This document shows, in pieces, positions 17,584-26,502 of a DNA stretch of 64,000 bases (positions are counted from its first letter, which is position 1; every line of letters begins with the position of its first letter). The DNA is from Cognatishimia sp. MH4019 (GTDB taxonomy: Bacteria; Pseudomonadota; Alphaproteobacteria; Rhodobacterales; Rhodobacteraceae). The stretch spans positions 34,696 through 98,695 of the forward strand of contig NZ_JAHTBL010000012.1 of NCBI RefSeq assembly GCF_020177595.1, given 5' to 3'. Position numbers and translations under genes: made by a program. Below the pieces are notes generated by a model that worked only from the letters and a program-made list of their open reading frames with translations, did not search any database and had not been told where the DNA came from.

Positions 17584-19881
17584 ATGGAAAAGTTCGGGAA
17601 AAGTCAGCCGGTCAAACGGGTCGAAGACGTTCGGTTTTTGACCGGTGCTGGTCGGTATGTCGACGACATCGCGCCCGCAGGCGCGTTGCACGGCTATGTG
17701 CTGCGTTCGTCCGTGGCGCATGGTGAGATTGTGACGCTGGATGTGGGCGCGGCGCAGGCCTCGGACGGGGTGCATCTGGTTGTGACGGCGGACGATCTGG
17801 AAGCTGCGGGCGTCACCTTGGCGATGGGCGCGACCGTTTTGACAAACCGCGATGGCAGCAAAGCAGCGGCCCCGATGCGGCCCCTTCTGGCCAAAGGGCG
17901 CGTGCGCTTTGTCGGTGAGCCCATCGCGATGATTTTTGCCGAAACACTCGCGCAGGCCAAAGATGCAGCAGAGCTGGTCGAGCTGGATATCGACGATCTG
18001 GATGTGCATGTCACACCTGCGCCGGGCGGCCCGGTGATCCACCCCGAAGCGCCGGAAAATATCGCCTTCGACTGGGGCATCGGGGACGAGGCCGCGACCA
18101 AGGCCGCGTTCGAGGCGGCGGCCAACGTGGTCGAGGTGGAGATCGACGACAACCGGATCATCTGCAACTCGATGGAGCCGCGTGGCTGCTTTGCCGAGAT
18201 GGAGGGCGAGCGGCTGCATTTCTGCGTGAACGGGCAGGGTGTCTGGGGGCAGAAGCGGCAGCTCGTGGCGATGCTGGGTCTGGATGAGGAAAACGTGCGC
18301 GTCACGAACCCCGATGTGGGTGGCGGTTTCGGCATGAAGGCGATGAGCTATCCGGAGTATTTCGTCACCGCCCATGCGACCCGTGTTCTGGGCCGCGCCT
18401 GCCGCTGGATGTCGGAGCGGACGGAGGCGATGCTGAGCGATAATGCGGGCCGCGATCTGGTGACGACCGTGGGTCTGGCGTTTGATGCGGATCACCGGAT
18501 CATCGGCTACCGCGTTGAGTCTGTGTGTAATCTTGGCGCCTACAACTCGCAATTCGCGCAGCCGATCCAGACGGAGCTTTTCTCGAAAGTGCTGACGGGG
18601 TGCTATGACATTCCGGTCGCTTGGCTGGGTGTTAAGGGTATCTACACCAACACCACGCAGGTCGATGCCTATCGCGGCGCGGGCCGTCCCGAGGCGATTT
18701 TTGCGTTGGAGCGCGCGATGGACTATGCAGCGCGCAAACTGGGGGTCGATGCTTGGGAGCTTCGGCGCAAGAACTTCATCCGCGCCGCGCAGATGCCCTA
18801 TACCAGCCCGACGGACGTGACCTACGACGTGGGCGATTTTGCCAAGGTTTTGGCGCGGGTCGAAGCGGAAGCGGATCGCGCTGGGTTTTCGGCGCGCAAG
18901 GCCGCGTCGAAAGCGCAAGGCAAACTGCGCGGGCAGGGGCTTTGTTATTATATTGAGAGCATTCTGGGCGATCCGTCTGAGGGAGCCAAGGTTGTCTTTA
19001 ATGAGGATGGCACGGCGGATATCTATGTTGGCACCCAGTCAAACGGGCAGGGGCATGAGACGGTGTATGCGCAGTTTTTAAGCGATCAGACCGGCATTCC
19101 GGCTGAGAAAATTACGGTTATTCAGGGGGATAGCGATCTGATTAAGCAGGGTGGCGGCACGGGTGGCTCGCGCTCGGTTACGGTGCAGAACACTGCAACG
19201 CTGGCCACCGTGGACGTCATGATCGCGGCCTTTACCCCTTTTCTGGCGGACGAAATGGACGTGAGCGCCGACCAGATCAGCTTTGATCACGAGACGTTCC
19301 GCATCGAGGGCTCCAACGTCACGCCGACGGTTTTGGAAGTTGCCGAGATGGCTCGCGCCGCGGGGCGCGCCGATCTGCTGACGCATGAAGCCCGCGCCAC
19401 GCTAGAGGCGCGCAGCTTTCCCAATGGTGCCCATGTCGCCGAGATCGAGATTGATCCGGACACGGGCGTGGTGGAGATCGTTAAGTATACCGTCACGGAT
19501 GATTTCGGAAATCTTATCAATCCCATGCTAGCAGAAGGTCAGGTGCATGGCGGGGTCGTCCAAGGGATCGGCCAAGCGATCACCGAACGCGTGGTTTATG
19601 ATGAGGACGGACAATTGCTCACGGCAAGTTTCATGGACTACGGCATGCCGCGCGCGGATGATTGTCCCATGATTGCGTTCTATTCCGAGCCTGTGCCGTC
19701 CACCAACAATCCGATGGGTATGAAAGGCTGTGGCGAGGCCGGGACGATCGGCGCGCTGGCCGCCGTGGCCAACGCCGTTCTGGACGCGGTCTGGGACGAA
19801 GGCATCCACAAGATAGATATGCCGTTCACCCCGCAACGGGTCTGGGCACATCTGCAAGAGAGGCCACTTGCGGCTGAGTGA
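17584..19881 (+). CDS. Xanthine dehydrogenase family molybdopterin-binding large subunit (form-II CoxL-like)
   Basis: Molybdenum hydroxylase large subunit related to aerobic CO dehydrogenase CoxL. The 765-residue product starts MEKFGKSQPVKRVEDVRFL. It carries the form-II active-site loop AYRGAGR (residues 362-368) rather than the AYXCSFR of true CO-oxidising form I. The conserved glycine motifs PDVGGGFGMK and GGGTGGSRS and the catalytic Glu718 in GCGEAGTIG are present. The [2Fe-2S] small subunit and FAD medium subunit normally flank this gene and are absent. It is therefore either an orphan subunit or partnered elsewhere. The ORF is open upstream, but family alignment supports the ATG at 17584. 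The DUF2235 gene overlaps its 3' end. Confidence 0.88.
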   Translation: MEKFGKSQPVKRVEDVRFLTGAGRYVDDIAPAGALHGYVLRSSVAHGEIVTLDVGAAQASDGVHLVVTADDLEAAGVTLAMGATVLTNRDGSKAAAPMRPLLAKGRVRFVGEPIAMIFAETLAQAKDAAELVELDIDDLDVHVTPAPGGPVIHPEAPENIAFDWGIGDEAATKAAFEAAANVVEVEIDDNRIICNSMEPRGCFAEMEGERLHFCVNGQGVWGQKRQLVAMLGLDEENVRVTNPDVGGGFGMKAMSYPEYFVTAHATRVLGRACRWMSERTEAMLSDNAGRDLVTTVGLAFDADHRIIGYRVESVCNLGAYNSQFAQPIQTELFSKVLTGCYDIPVAWLGVKGIYTNTTQVDAYRGAGRPEAIFALERAMDYAARKLGVDAWELRRKNFIRAAQMPYTSPTDVTYDVGDFAKVLARVEAEADRAGFSARKAASKAQGKLRGQGLCYYIESILGDPSEGAKVVFNEDGTADIYVGTQSNGQGHETVYAQFLSDQTGIPAEKITVIQGDSDLIKQGGGTGGSRSVTVQNTATLATVDVMIAAFTPFLADEMDVSADQISFDHETFRIEGSNVTPTVLEVAEMARAAGRADLLTHEARATLEARSFPNGAHVAEIEIDPDTGVVEIVKYTVTDDFGNLINPMLAEGQVHGGVVQGIGQAITERVVYDEDGQLLTASFMDYGMPRADDCPMIAFYSEPVPSTNNPMGMKGCGEAGTIGALAAVANAVLDAVWDEGIHKIDMPFTPQRVWAHLQERPLAAE

Positions 19882-20935
19882 ACGCCTCTTTTCCCGCCTT
19901 GGCGCGCTGATCGGGCGGGTCGGGCGACGGACGCACTCACCGGCGGCCCCGGTGCGCGGCCCACTGGTCCATATTATCATTCTGGACGGCACGATGTCGT
20001 CGCTTGAGCCGGGGTTCGAGACGAATGCAGGCTTGGCGCTGAAGCTCTTTCAAGAGGCGGCAAGCCCGGCGGAGGTGTCCCTGTTCTATGAGGCGGGCAT
20101 CCAGTGGTCGGACTGGAAAGCCTCGGTCAATGTGATGACGGGGCGTGGAATTAATCGCCAGATCAGAAGGGCTTATGGGTTTCTTGCCTCTCGCTACCGG
20201 TCTGGTGACAAGATCATCCTGATGGGCTATTCACGCGGGGCTTATGCTGTGCGCTCGCTTGCCGGGATCATTGACCGGATCGGATTGCTGACCCCGGAGC
20301 ACGCGACCGTCCGTAACATCCGACAGGCCTATCGCCACTATCAGGATACGCCCGAAAGCGCCGGCGCGCAGATTTTTGCGGAAGCCTTCTGTCACCCATC
20401 AGTCGAGATCGAAGCGGTCGCCGTTTGGGATACGGTCAAGGCGCTTGGCCTGCGGCTGCCGGTGGTGTGGCGCTGGGCGGATGTGCGTCATTCGTTTCAC
20501 AATCACGCACTGGGCGTCTCGATCCGTAACGGGTTTCATGCCCTTGCCTTGGATGAGAACTGGCTCGCATACGAGCCCGTGATGTGGGAATGCCCCGCCG
20601 ACTGGCCCGGCCGGATGGAGCAGATGTGGTTCCGAGGTTCCCATGGCGATGTCGGTGGTCAGTTGAACGGTTTCACCGCCGCGCGGCCTTTGGCAAACAT
20701 CCCGTTCACATGGTTAATGGAGCAGGTCGAAATGTGCGGCGCACCTCTGCCGCAAGGATGGCGCGCGCGGTTTCCGCAAGACGCCGAGGCCCCTTCGGTG
20801 GGCAATTGGCGGGGTATGGGAAAACTGTTCTTGTCCCGTCGTCGTCGCGCGGTTGGCGCCTGCCGGTCCGAAGCGATCCATGGTTCGGTTCCGCCGGGGC
20901 ATGGTGGGCTAGAGCCAGATCTTACGGTGTCATGA
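19868..20935 (+). CDS. DUF2235 alpha/beta hydrolase (Tle1-like phospholipase fold)
   Basis: Serine hydrolase of the DUF2235 family, which includes type VI secretion phospholipase effectors as well as housekeeping proteins. The nucleophile elbow is GYSRGAY (Ser122). The acid/base part is in AVWDTVKALG and in WFRGSHGDVGGQL, both diagnostic for the family. The 355-residue product starts at a TTG (19868) behind GAGAGG and overlaps the stop of the CoxL-like gene by 14 nt, so the two may be translationally coupled. No vgrG, tssI or immunity gene is present, which argues against a T6SS effector. A downstream start cannot be excluded. Confidence 0.8.
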   Translation: MRLSERLFSRLGALIGRVGRRTHSPAAPVRGPLVHIIILDGTMSSLEPGFETNAGLALKLFQEAASPAEVSLFYEAGIQWSDWKASVNVMTGRGINRQIRRAYGFLASRYRSGDKIILMGYSRGAYAVRSLAGIIDRIGLLTPEHATVRNIRQAYRHYQDTPESAGAQIFAEAFCHPSVEIEAVAVWDTVKALGLRLPVVWRWADVRHSFHNHALGVSIRNGFHALALDENWLAYEPVMWECPADWPGRMEQMWFRGSHGDVGGQLNGFTAARPLANIPFTWLMEQVEMCGAPLPQGWRARFPQDAEAPSVGNWRGMGKLFLSRRRRAVGACRSEAIHGSVPPGHGGLEPDLTVS

Positions 20936-21398
20936 TCAGGCAGGTCGTTGTCCCGGTCGCATAGAGCCGATCATCCTGCAAACCGCGAATTTCGCCATGG
21001 GCCACAGCGGTCGATCTCCCTGCATGATCTATCTGTCCGACGGCTTTGATCGACGTGCCCACCGGGATCGCGCGCGTAATATTTATCTTATATTCCAAGG
21101 TTGTATAGAAACTGCCCTTCGGCACTTTCGTCATGACGGCGCAGGCCATGCAGCTATCCAGAAGAGTGCCATACCAGCCGCCATGCACACCACCCATCGG
21201 ATTGGTGTGATCGAATTTTGGCGTTCCGTGAAAGACGACATGCCCGTCGGAAACCGCATCAATCGTGTAGTTCAAAACGACTGAGATTGGCGGACGTGGC
21301 AGCAGCCCGTCGCGGATGCGCTGCATGAACTCCAGCCCGGACATCGACAGCAATTGCTCGCGCGTGGGGAGGTCGTCTTGGGTCTTGGCGATCAGCAT
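20922..21398 (-). CDS. PaaI-family hotdog thioesterase
   Basis: Acyl-CoA thioesterase of the hotdog fold. The 158-residue product has the family motif in HTNPMGGVHGGWYGTLLDS, with the Asp and Gly that line the active site, followed by the strand FYTTLEYKINITRAI. The 3' end overlaps the convergent DUF2235 gene by 14 nt. The substrate is not inferable; aromatic or short acyl-CoA thioesters are typical for the family. Confidence 0.88.
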   Translation of the reverse strand: MLIAKTQDDLPTREQLLSMSGLEFMQRIRDGLLPRPPISVVLNYTIDAVSDGHVVFHGTPKFDHTNPMGGVHGGWYGTLLDSCMACAVMTKVPKGSFYTTLEYKINITRAIPVGTSIKAVGQIDHAGRSTAVAHGEIRGLQDDRLYATGTTTCLIMTP

Positions 21399-21449
21399 CA
21401 GCGTCTCCTTTTGGGGACGCTAGCGGGCAAGACGGGGCTTGAAAAGTGG

Positions 21450-22316
21450 TTAAGCGACGTTCTGCAACTGCACACGGGGTGTGACCCCTAGGGCGTGGCA
21501 AACATCGCGGGTCAGCTCGGGCTTGTTGAGCGTATAGAAATGCAGATCCGACACGCCACCCTCCAACAATTCGGTGCACAACTCGCTGCAGAGCGCGGTT
21601 GCCAGCAGGTCTTCGCGGCCATCGCGTTTCGCCGCAACAAACGCGTCGTCCAGCCAAACGGGAATGTCTGTGCCGCAGGCAGTGGCGAATTTGCGCACGC
21701 CGGACCAGTTCTCAATGGGCAGAATGCCAGGGATGATCGGGGCGGTAATGCCTGCCTTTTCACAGGCGTCGCGGAAGCGGAAAAACGTCTCTGCTTCAAA
21801 GAAAAACTGTGTGATGGCGGAATGCGCGCCTGCATCGAGCTTGCGTTTCAACCAGTCGATATCAGCTTTGGCGCTTGTCGCCTCTGGATGCGCTTCGGGA
21901 TATGCGCCGACCCGCAAGGTGAATTTGCCAGTGTCCGCCAGCGCTTCGATCAGCTCGCAGCTGTCGTTGAAACCTTCGGGGTGGGGCGTGAACCCATCCT
22001 TGCCCTTGGGGGCATCGCCGCGCAGCGCCACGATCTCGGTTACGCCTGCCGCGGCATATTGATCCGCGATTTCAAGGGTTTCTGCCTTTGTCGCGTCCAC
22101 GCATGTCAAATGCGCGGCCACGTTCAGACCGCTGGTCTTGTGGATCGTCGCGACCGCTTCATGGGTCAATGTCCGCGTCGTGCCGCCCGCGCCATAGGTG
22201 ACCGACACAAAGCTCGGATCAAGAGGCGCCAAGGTCTGTACCGTGTCCCAAAGCCGGAACGAGGCTTCCAGCGACTTCGGAGGGAAGAATTCAAAGGACA
22301 CGGTCGGCGTTGTCAT
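21450..22316 (-). CDS. metF: 5,10-methylenetetrahydrofolate reductase
   Basis: FAD enzyme that reduces methylene-THF to methyl-THF for methionine synthesis. The 288-residue product starts TTPTVSFEFFPPKSLEASF and has the conserved GAGGTTR, the folate-site region IVALRGDAPKG and IPGILPIENW. It diverges from metR, and the 97 nt between them hold a perfect MetR-type box at 22369-22381, so MetR control is likely. Confidence 0.96.
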   Translation of the reverse strand: MTTPTVSFEFFPPKSLEASFRLWDTVQTLAPLDPSFVSVTYGAGGTTRTLTHEAVATIHKTSGLNVAAHLTCVDATKAETLEIADQYAAAGVTEIVALRGDAPKGKDGFTPHPEGFNDSCELIEALADTGKFTLRVGAYPEAHPEATSAKADIDWLKRKLDAGAHSAITQFFFEAETFFRFRDACEKAGITAPIIPGILPIENWSGVRKFATACGTDIPVWLDDAFVAAKRDGREDLLATALCSELCTELLEGGVSDLHFYTLNKPELTRDVCHALGVTPRVQLQNVA

Positions 22317-22368
22317 GGCGCAAGCTTTCTATTGTCGGGCTTTTGAGGTTGTCTCACATCGCCTGAAG

Positions 22369-22381
22369 TGAAACAATTTCA
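22369..22381. promoter_or_regulatory. MetR-type operator in the metF-metR gap
   Basis: TGAA-ACAAT-TTCA is an exact match to the enterobacterial MetR consensus TGAA-N5-TTCA. It lies between the divergent metF and metR genes, 53 nt from the metF start and about 33 nt before the metR start. Control of both genes is inferred. Confidence 0.75.
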
Positions 22382-22413
22382 TAACTCTCAACACGATCAT
22401 GAGCTTTGTTCAC

Positions 22414-23319
22414 ATGAATATCGAATTTCGTCATCTCCGCACGGTCAAGGCCATCCATGAAGCCGGAGGTTTGGCGCGGGCGGCGGATGTTTTGAACATC
22501 ACCCAATCGGCGCTGAGCCATCAGATCAAAGGGCTTGAAGATCAGACCGGGGTAGTGCTGTTCATTCGGCGCTCCAAACCGCTGAAACTGTCGGCGGCGG
22601 GCATGAAACTTCTGGCTTTGGCCGAAACCGTTTTGCCGCAAGTCGCTGCTTTGGAACAAGATTTCGAAGGTGTGCAGGACGGGAAGGCGGGGCGATTGCA
22701 TATCGCGATTGAGTGCCACGCCTGCTTTGAATGGCTGTTCCCGGTGCTGGAGGAGTTCCGCAAAGGCTGGCCTGATGTGGATGTCGATATCCGCCCCGGC
22801 CTTGCGTTCGATGCTCTTCCCGCGTTGCAGAAGGAGGCCGTCGATCTGGTCGTTTCCTCTGATCCAGAGAGCTTGCCGAATGTCGATTTCACCCCGCTTT
22901 TTGACTATGATCCGGTCTTTGTGGCGTCCTCAAAGCACCCGTTGGCGCAAAAAGACTTCATCGAGGCGGAGGATTTTCGCGGTGAAACGCTGATCATATA
23001 TCCGGTCGACCGCGCGCGGTTGGATATTTTCAGCCAGTTGCTGACGCCGTCGAAGGTCGAGCCAGCATCGGTGCGGCAGGTCGAACTGACTGCTGTGATC
23101 CTGCTGCTGGTTGCGTCGAACCGTGGGGTGTCGGTGCTGCCCGACTGGGTGGTGCGCGAGGTGAAGTATAATTCCGACTATGTGACCCGTCCGATCACCA
23201 AAACAGGGTTAACGCGGCGGCTTTATGCGGCGACGCGCAGTGACGATACGATGAAGCCCTACATGGCGCATCTCATGCGGCTTGCCCGGACGATTCCAAT
23301 GAAGATGCAGCGCAGTTGA
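22414..23319 (+). CDS. metR: LysR-family methionine regulator MetR
   Basis: DNA-binding activator/repressor of methionine genes that uses homocysteine as co-inducer in enterobacteria. The winged helix at the N-terminus starts MNIEFRHLRTVKAIHEAGG. The effector domain is unusually MetR-like: RLHIAIECHACFEWLFPVLE, LIIYPVDRARLDIF and VSVLPDWVVRE all track E. coli MetR in order and spacing. An upstream in-frame ATG at 22399 would add five residues. 22414 is preferred because it matches the family start, although neither has a strong ribosome site. It is divergent from metF. Confidence 0.92.
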   Translation: MNIEFRHLRTVKAIHEAGGLARAADVLNITQSALSHQIKGLEDQTGVVLFIRRSKPLKLSAAGMKLLALAETVLPQVAALEQDFEGVQDGKAGRLHIAIECHACFEWLFPVLEEFRKGWPDVDVDIRPGLAFDALPALQKEAVDLVVSSDPESLPNVDFTPLFDYDPVFVASSKHPLAQKDFIEAEDFRGETLIIYPVDRARLDIFSQLLTPSKVEPASVRQVELTAVILLLVASNRGVSVLPDWVVREVKYNSDYVTRPITKTGLTRRLYAATRSDDTMKPYMAHLMRLARTIPMKMQRS

Positions 23320-23351
23320 GCGTCATGTGACACAAATCTCTTGACTCGCGG

Positions 23352-23388
23352 ATGAAAAATCGTGTGAAAATTTCGCAAGATTTTTCAT
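23352..23388. promoter_or_regulatory. Inverted repeat before the XRE-cupin regulator
   Basis: ATGAAAAATC (23352-23361) and GATTTTTCAT (23379-23388) are perfect 10-nt arms. Between them lies a second, imperfect dyad around GTGAAAATTTCGC. The element sits just upstream of the regulator start at 23399, and a possible -35 (TTGACT, 23341-23346) precedes it. It is a good candidate autoregulatory operator. Confidence 0.6.
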
Positions 23389-23398
23389 GGAAGCCAAG

Positions 23399-23941
23399 AT
23401 GACGACAACCTCCCTCGGTGCTGATCTTCGTGCGTTGCGTAAATCGCGGCGGATGACGCTTCAGTCATTGGCAGACGATCTGGGCAAATCTGTTGGTTGG
23501 CTCAGCCAGATTGAACGGGATCTGTCGACGCCCGATCAGACCGATCTGGAGGCCATGGCAGACGCATTGGATGTGTCCAAGGATTTGCTGACAACCCGTC
23601 CGGGCGAAGATGGCGTCGTGGTGCGCGCAGAGGCACGGCGGCCCATTGGCAACCGCGTTTCAGGGTTAACAGAGCACCTTTTGTCCCCCGATCTGACAGA
23701 CGACTTTCAAGCCATTCATTCGATCTTTGCGCCCGGTGCCGCGCGCGAGGACAGCGTGCGGCGCGGCACTCAGGAACTTGCCTATATCGTGTCGGGGCAG
23801 CTCGACGTCTGGCTTGATGGCGAGAGATTTACGCTGTCCCAAGGCGACAGCTTTCGGATGCGCGGCCAGCGGTTTCGCTGGGCCAACCCTTACGAAACAC
23901 CCGCGGTCGCGATCTGGATCATCGCGCCGCCTGTCTATTGA
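23399..23941 (+). CDS. XRE-family regulator with C-terminal cupin domain
   Basis: Transcription regulator with an N-terminal helix-turn-helix (about residues 7-60; LRALRKSRRMTLQSLADDLG) and a C-terminal cupin (from about residue 110; ELAYIVSGQLDVWLDGE, then LSQGDSFRM) that may bind a small ligand. The 180-residue form starting at 23399 is chosen because GGAAG at 23389-23393 is well placed for it. The ATG at 23387 lies next to the inverted repeat. It is separated by only 11 nt from the downstream flavoprotein gene, so the two should be cotranscribed. It likely senses a methylated amine or related substrate, which is an inference from context. Confidence 0.85.
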   Translation: MTTTSLGADLRALRKSRRMTLQSLADDLGKSVGWLSQIERDLSTPDQTDLEAMADALDVSKDLLTTRPGEDGVVVRAEARRPIGNRVSGLTEHLLSPDLTDDFQAIHSIFAPGAAREDSVRRGTQELAYIVSGQLDVWLDGERFTLSQGDSFRMRGQRFRWANPYETPAVAIWIIAPPVY

Positions 23942-23952
23942 AAGGTCCCCTG

Positions 23953-26385
23953 ATGAGCGATTTTCCAACAACGGCCCGCGTGGTGGTTATCGGTGGTGGC
24001 GTCGTCGGCGCATCGTGCCTGTATCACCTTGCCGAAGCCGGATGGTCCGACTGTGTTTTGCTGGAGAAAAACGAGCTGACTGCCGGTTCAACATGGCATG
24101 CGGCCGGCAATATCCCAAACTTCTCAGTAAGTTGGGCCGTAATGAACATGCAGCGCTATTCGACGACGCTCTATCGCGAAATTGCGGAAAAGGTCGATTA
24201 CCCGATCAACTACAACGTCACGGGATCGGTCCGTTTGGCCCATTCCAAAGAGCGGATGATGGAGTTTGAGCGCGTCCGTGGCATGGCTGCTGCCCAAGGC
24301 TTGCCGATGGAAATGATGTCGAGCGCCGACCTCAAAGAAGCCTACCCGTTCATGGAGACCCATGACCTCGAAGGGGGGCTTTATGACCGCTATGATGGCG
24401 ACATGGACCCGGCACAGATCACGCAAGCCTTTGCGAAAGGCGCGCGCGACAAGGGGGCCAGGATCCTTCGCTTCACGCCGGCCACGGGCATCAGTCGGGA
24501 TGGTGATGAATGGGTTGTGCAAACCGAAAAGGGCGACATCCGCTGTGAGTTTGTGGTTAACGCCGCCGGCTATTACGCGCAACGCGTGTCGGAATGGTTC
24601 AAGCCGTATGGCGGGCGCACGATGCCCATGGCGGTCATGAGCCACCAGTATCTGCTCACCGATGAGATCCCTGAAATCGAGGCTTACACCAAGGAAAAAG
24701 GCAGCAAGCTGCCACTGCTGCGGGACCCCGATATCAGCTATTATCTGCGTCAGGAAAAGACTGGTCTGAACCTTGGCCCGTATGAGCGCAAGTGCAAGGC
24801 GCATTGGCAGACGCCGGACGATCCGATGCCCGAGGATTTCAGCTTCCAGCTTTACCCCGACGATCTGGAGCGGCTTGAGTTCTACATCGAAGACGCGATG
24901 GCGCGGGTGCCGCTTTTGGGTCAAGCAGGCATTAACAAAGTGATTAACGGCCCTATTCCCTACACGCCGGACGGCAACCCATTGATCGGCCCGATGCCGG
25001 GCGTTCCCAACGCATTTGAAGCCTGTGTTTTCACCTTTGGAATTGCCCAAGGGGGCGGCGCTGGCAAGATCCTCTGCGACTGGATCACCGAAGGCCAGAC
25101 CGAGTGGGATTGCTGGGGCCTCGACCCGCGCCGCTTCATGGCTTACGCGGATCAGGACTATTCGACCAAGAAGGCGATGGAGGTTTACGGCCACGAATAC
25201 GCGATGCATTTCCCGCATCACGAATGGCCTGCCGCGCGGGACAAAAATGTGTCTCCGGTTCATGCGAAAGTCGTCGAAATGGGCGGCCAGATGGGCGCCT
25301 ATAACGGCTGGGAACGTGCCAATTGGTTTGCCAAAGACGGCGATGATACGTCCGAGGAGGCGACGGAAACCTGGGACCGCGCAGGTCCGTGGGAGCCGCG
25401 CGTGCGCGAAGAGGTGGAAGCCGTTCGCGACGGTGTTGGCGTGCTTGATCTGCCGGGTTTCTCGCGGTTCAAGCTGTATGGTAACGGCGCGGCGGACTGG
25501 CTTTTGGGCAAGATCACCGGCCTTCTGCCAAAGGTCGGTTGCCTAACCTTGGGCTACTTCACCGACACGCGTGGGCGGGTCGTGACCGAAATGTCGATTA
25601 TCCGTCACGCAGACGATGAGTTTACACTGATCACTGCAGCGCTTGCGCAGTGGCATGATTTTGAATGGTTGTCGAAAGACCTGCCTGCTGGGCTGAGCCT
25701 GACCGATCACACAGCGGAATTTTCGACCCTGATTGTGACGGGTCCCAAGGCGCGCGCGCTGTTTGAAAAGATCGCAGAGGCCGACCTGTCACTGCCGTGG
25801 CTAAGCCATCAGACGGGCAAGATTGCCGGGCAGGACGTGTTCCTTGCACGGGTGTCTTTTGCCGGAGAGTTGGGTTGGGAAATCCATGCCAAAATGGCGG
25901 ATATGCCCGCGATTTACGACGCGGTTTTGGATGCGGGGGCAGTGCCGTTTGGCATGTTCGCGCTGAATACGATGCGGCTTGAGAAGGGCTACAAGGCTTG
26001 GAAAGTCGATCTTTCGTCGGACTATACGGCGCTGGAATCCGGTCTGGGCCGCTTTGTCAAACTCGACAAAGAGCATGACTTTCCTGGCAAGCAAGCGCTT
26101 CAAGCCAATACGCCGCCGCGCAGGACATCTGTGACGATGACGGTGGAGGCGGGCGATTGGGACGCACCCTATATGGCAAATATCTGGTCTGGTGATCGCG
26201 TTGTGGGCGAGGTTCTAAGCGGGGGCTACGGCTACCGTGTCGATGCTTCAATCGCCTTGGCGATGATTGCGCCAGACGCTGTGAATGACACGCTTGAGGT
26301 CGAGATTTTCGGACAGAAATTTCCTGCAAATATCAGCGATGTTCCCTGTCTCTGGGATCCCAAGAACGAACGGCTGCGCGCCTGA
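23953..26385 (+). CDS. FAD-dependent GcvT-type oxidoreductase (dimethylglycine/sarcosine dehydrogenase-like), copy 1
   Basis: Flavoprotein likely to demethylate an N-methyl amino acid and pass the one-carbon unit to tetrahydrofolate. The 810-residue product has a Rossmann motif (VVVIGGGVVGAS), a DAO domain to about residue 380, and a C-terminal GcvT folate domain from about 430. His49 in STWHAAG is where DMGDH/SARDH attach FAD covalently. The start at 23953 has an AAAGG site, and the in-frame TTG at 23938 overlaps the upstream gene. It is cotranscribed with the XRE-cupin regulator. The substrate is not certain: dimethylglycine, sarcosine or a related methylated amine. Confidence 0.85.
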   Translation: MSDFPTTARVVVIGGGVVGASCLYHLAEAGWSDCVLLEKNELTAGSTWHAAGNIPNFSVSWAVMNMQRYSTTLYREIAEKVDYPINYNVTGSVRLAHSKERMMEFERVRGMAAAQGLPMEMMSSADLKEAYPFMETHDLEGGLYDRYDGDMDPAQITQAFAKGARDKGARILRFTPATGISRDGDEWVVQTEKGDIRCEFVVNAAGYYAQRVSEWFKPYGGRTMPMAVMSHQYLLTDEIPEIEAYTKEKGSKLPLLRDPDISYYLRQEKTGLNLGPYERKCKAHWQTPDDPMPEDFSFQLYPDDLERLEFYIEDAMARVPLLGQAGINKVINGPIPYTPDGNPLIGPMPGVPNAFEACVFTFGIAQGGGAGKILCDWITEGQTEWDCWGLDPRRFMAYADQDYSTKKAMEVYGHEYAMHFPHHEWPAARDKNVSPVHAKVVEMGGQMGAYNGWERANWFAKDGDDTSEEATETWDRAGPWEPRVREEVEAVRDGVGVLDLPGFSRFKLYGNGAADWLLGKITGLLPKVGCLTLGYFTDTRGRVVTEMSIIRHADDEFTLITAALAQWHDFEWLSKDLPAGLSLTDHTAEFSTLIVTGPKARALFEKIAEADLSLPWLSHQTGKIAGQDVFLARVSFAGELGWEIHAKMADMPAIYDAVLDAGAVPFGMFALNTMRLEKGYKAWKVDLSSDYTALESGLGRFVKLDKEHDFPGKQALQANTPPRRTSVTMTVEAGDWDAPYMANIWSGDRVVGEVLSGGYGYRVDASIALAMIAPDAVNDTLEVEIFGQKFPANISDVPCLWDPKNERLRA

Positions 26386-26401
26386 TCGCGCAGCTTTTCC
26401 T
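26374..26401 (+). terminator. Weak terminator between the paired flavoprotein genes
   Basis: CTGCGCG-CCTGAT-CGCGCAG is followed by CTTTTCCTTT and overlaps the stop codon of copy 1. The perfect 7-bp stem with an interrupted T tract suggests partial termination before copy 2. Confidence 0.6.
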
Positions 26402-26502
26402 TTGATTTTAAGGCGGTAGTCGGATCGAAGTGTCGGGATGCCGTTAACCTACAAAATATGGTAGCGCGCCCCAAAACGCCTGCCGGTTTCGGAGTTCAAA
26501 GA

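Noticed and set aside
17560..18918. A 452-codon open frame antisense to the CoxL-like gene
   Set aside because: It is a high-GC mirror of the sense codons, its residues are His/Arg/Gln-rich with no domain, and the sense frame has clear family motifs.
19868..20935. Type VI secretion phospholipase effector
   Set aside because: No vgrG, PAAR, immunity or tss gene is near; DUF2235 proteins also occur outside secretion loci.
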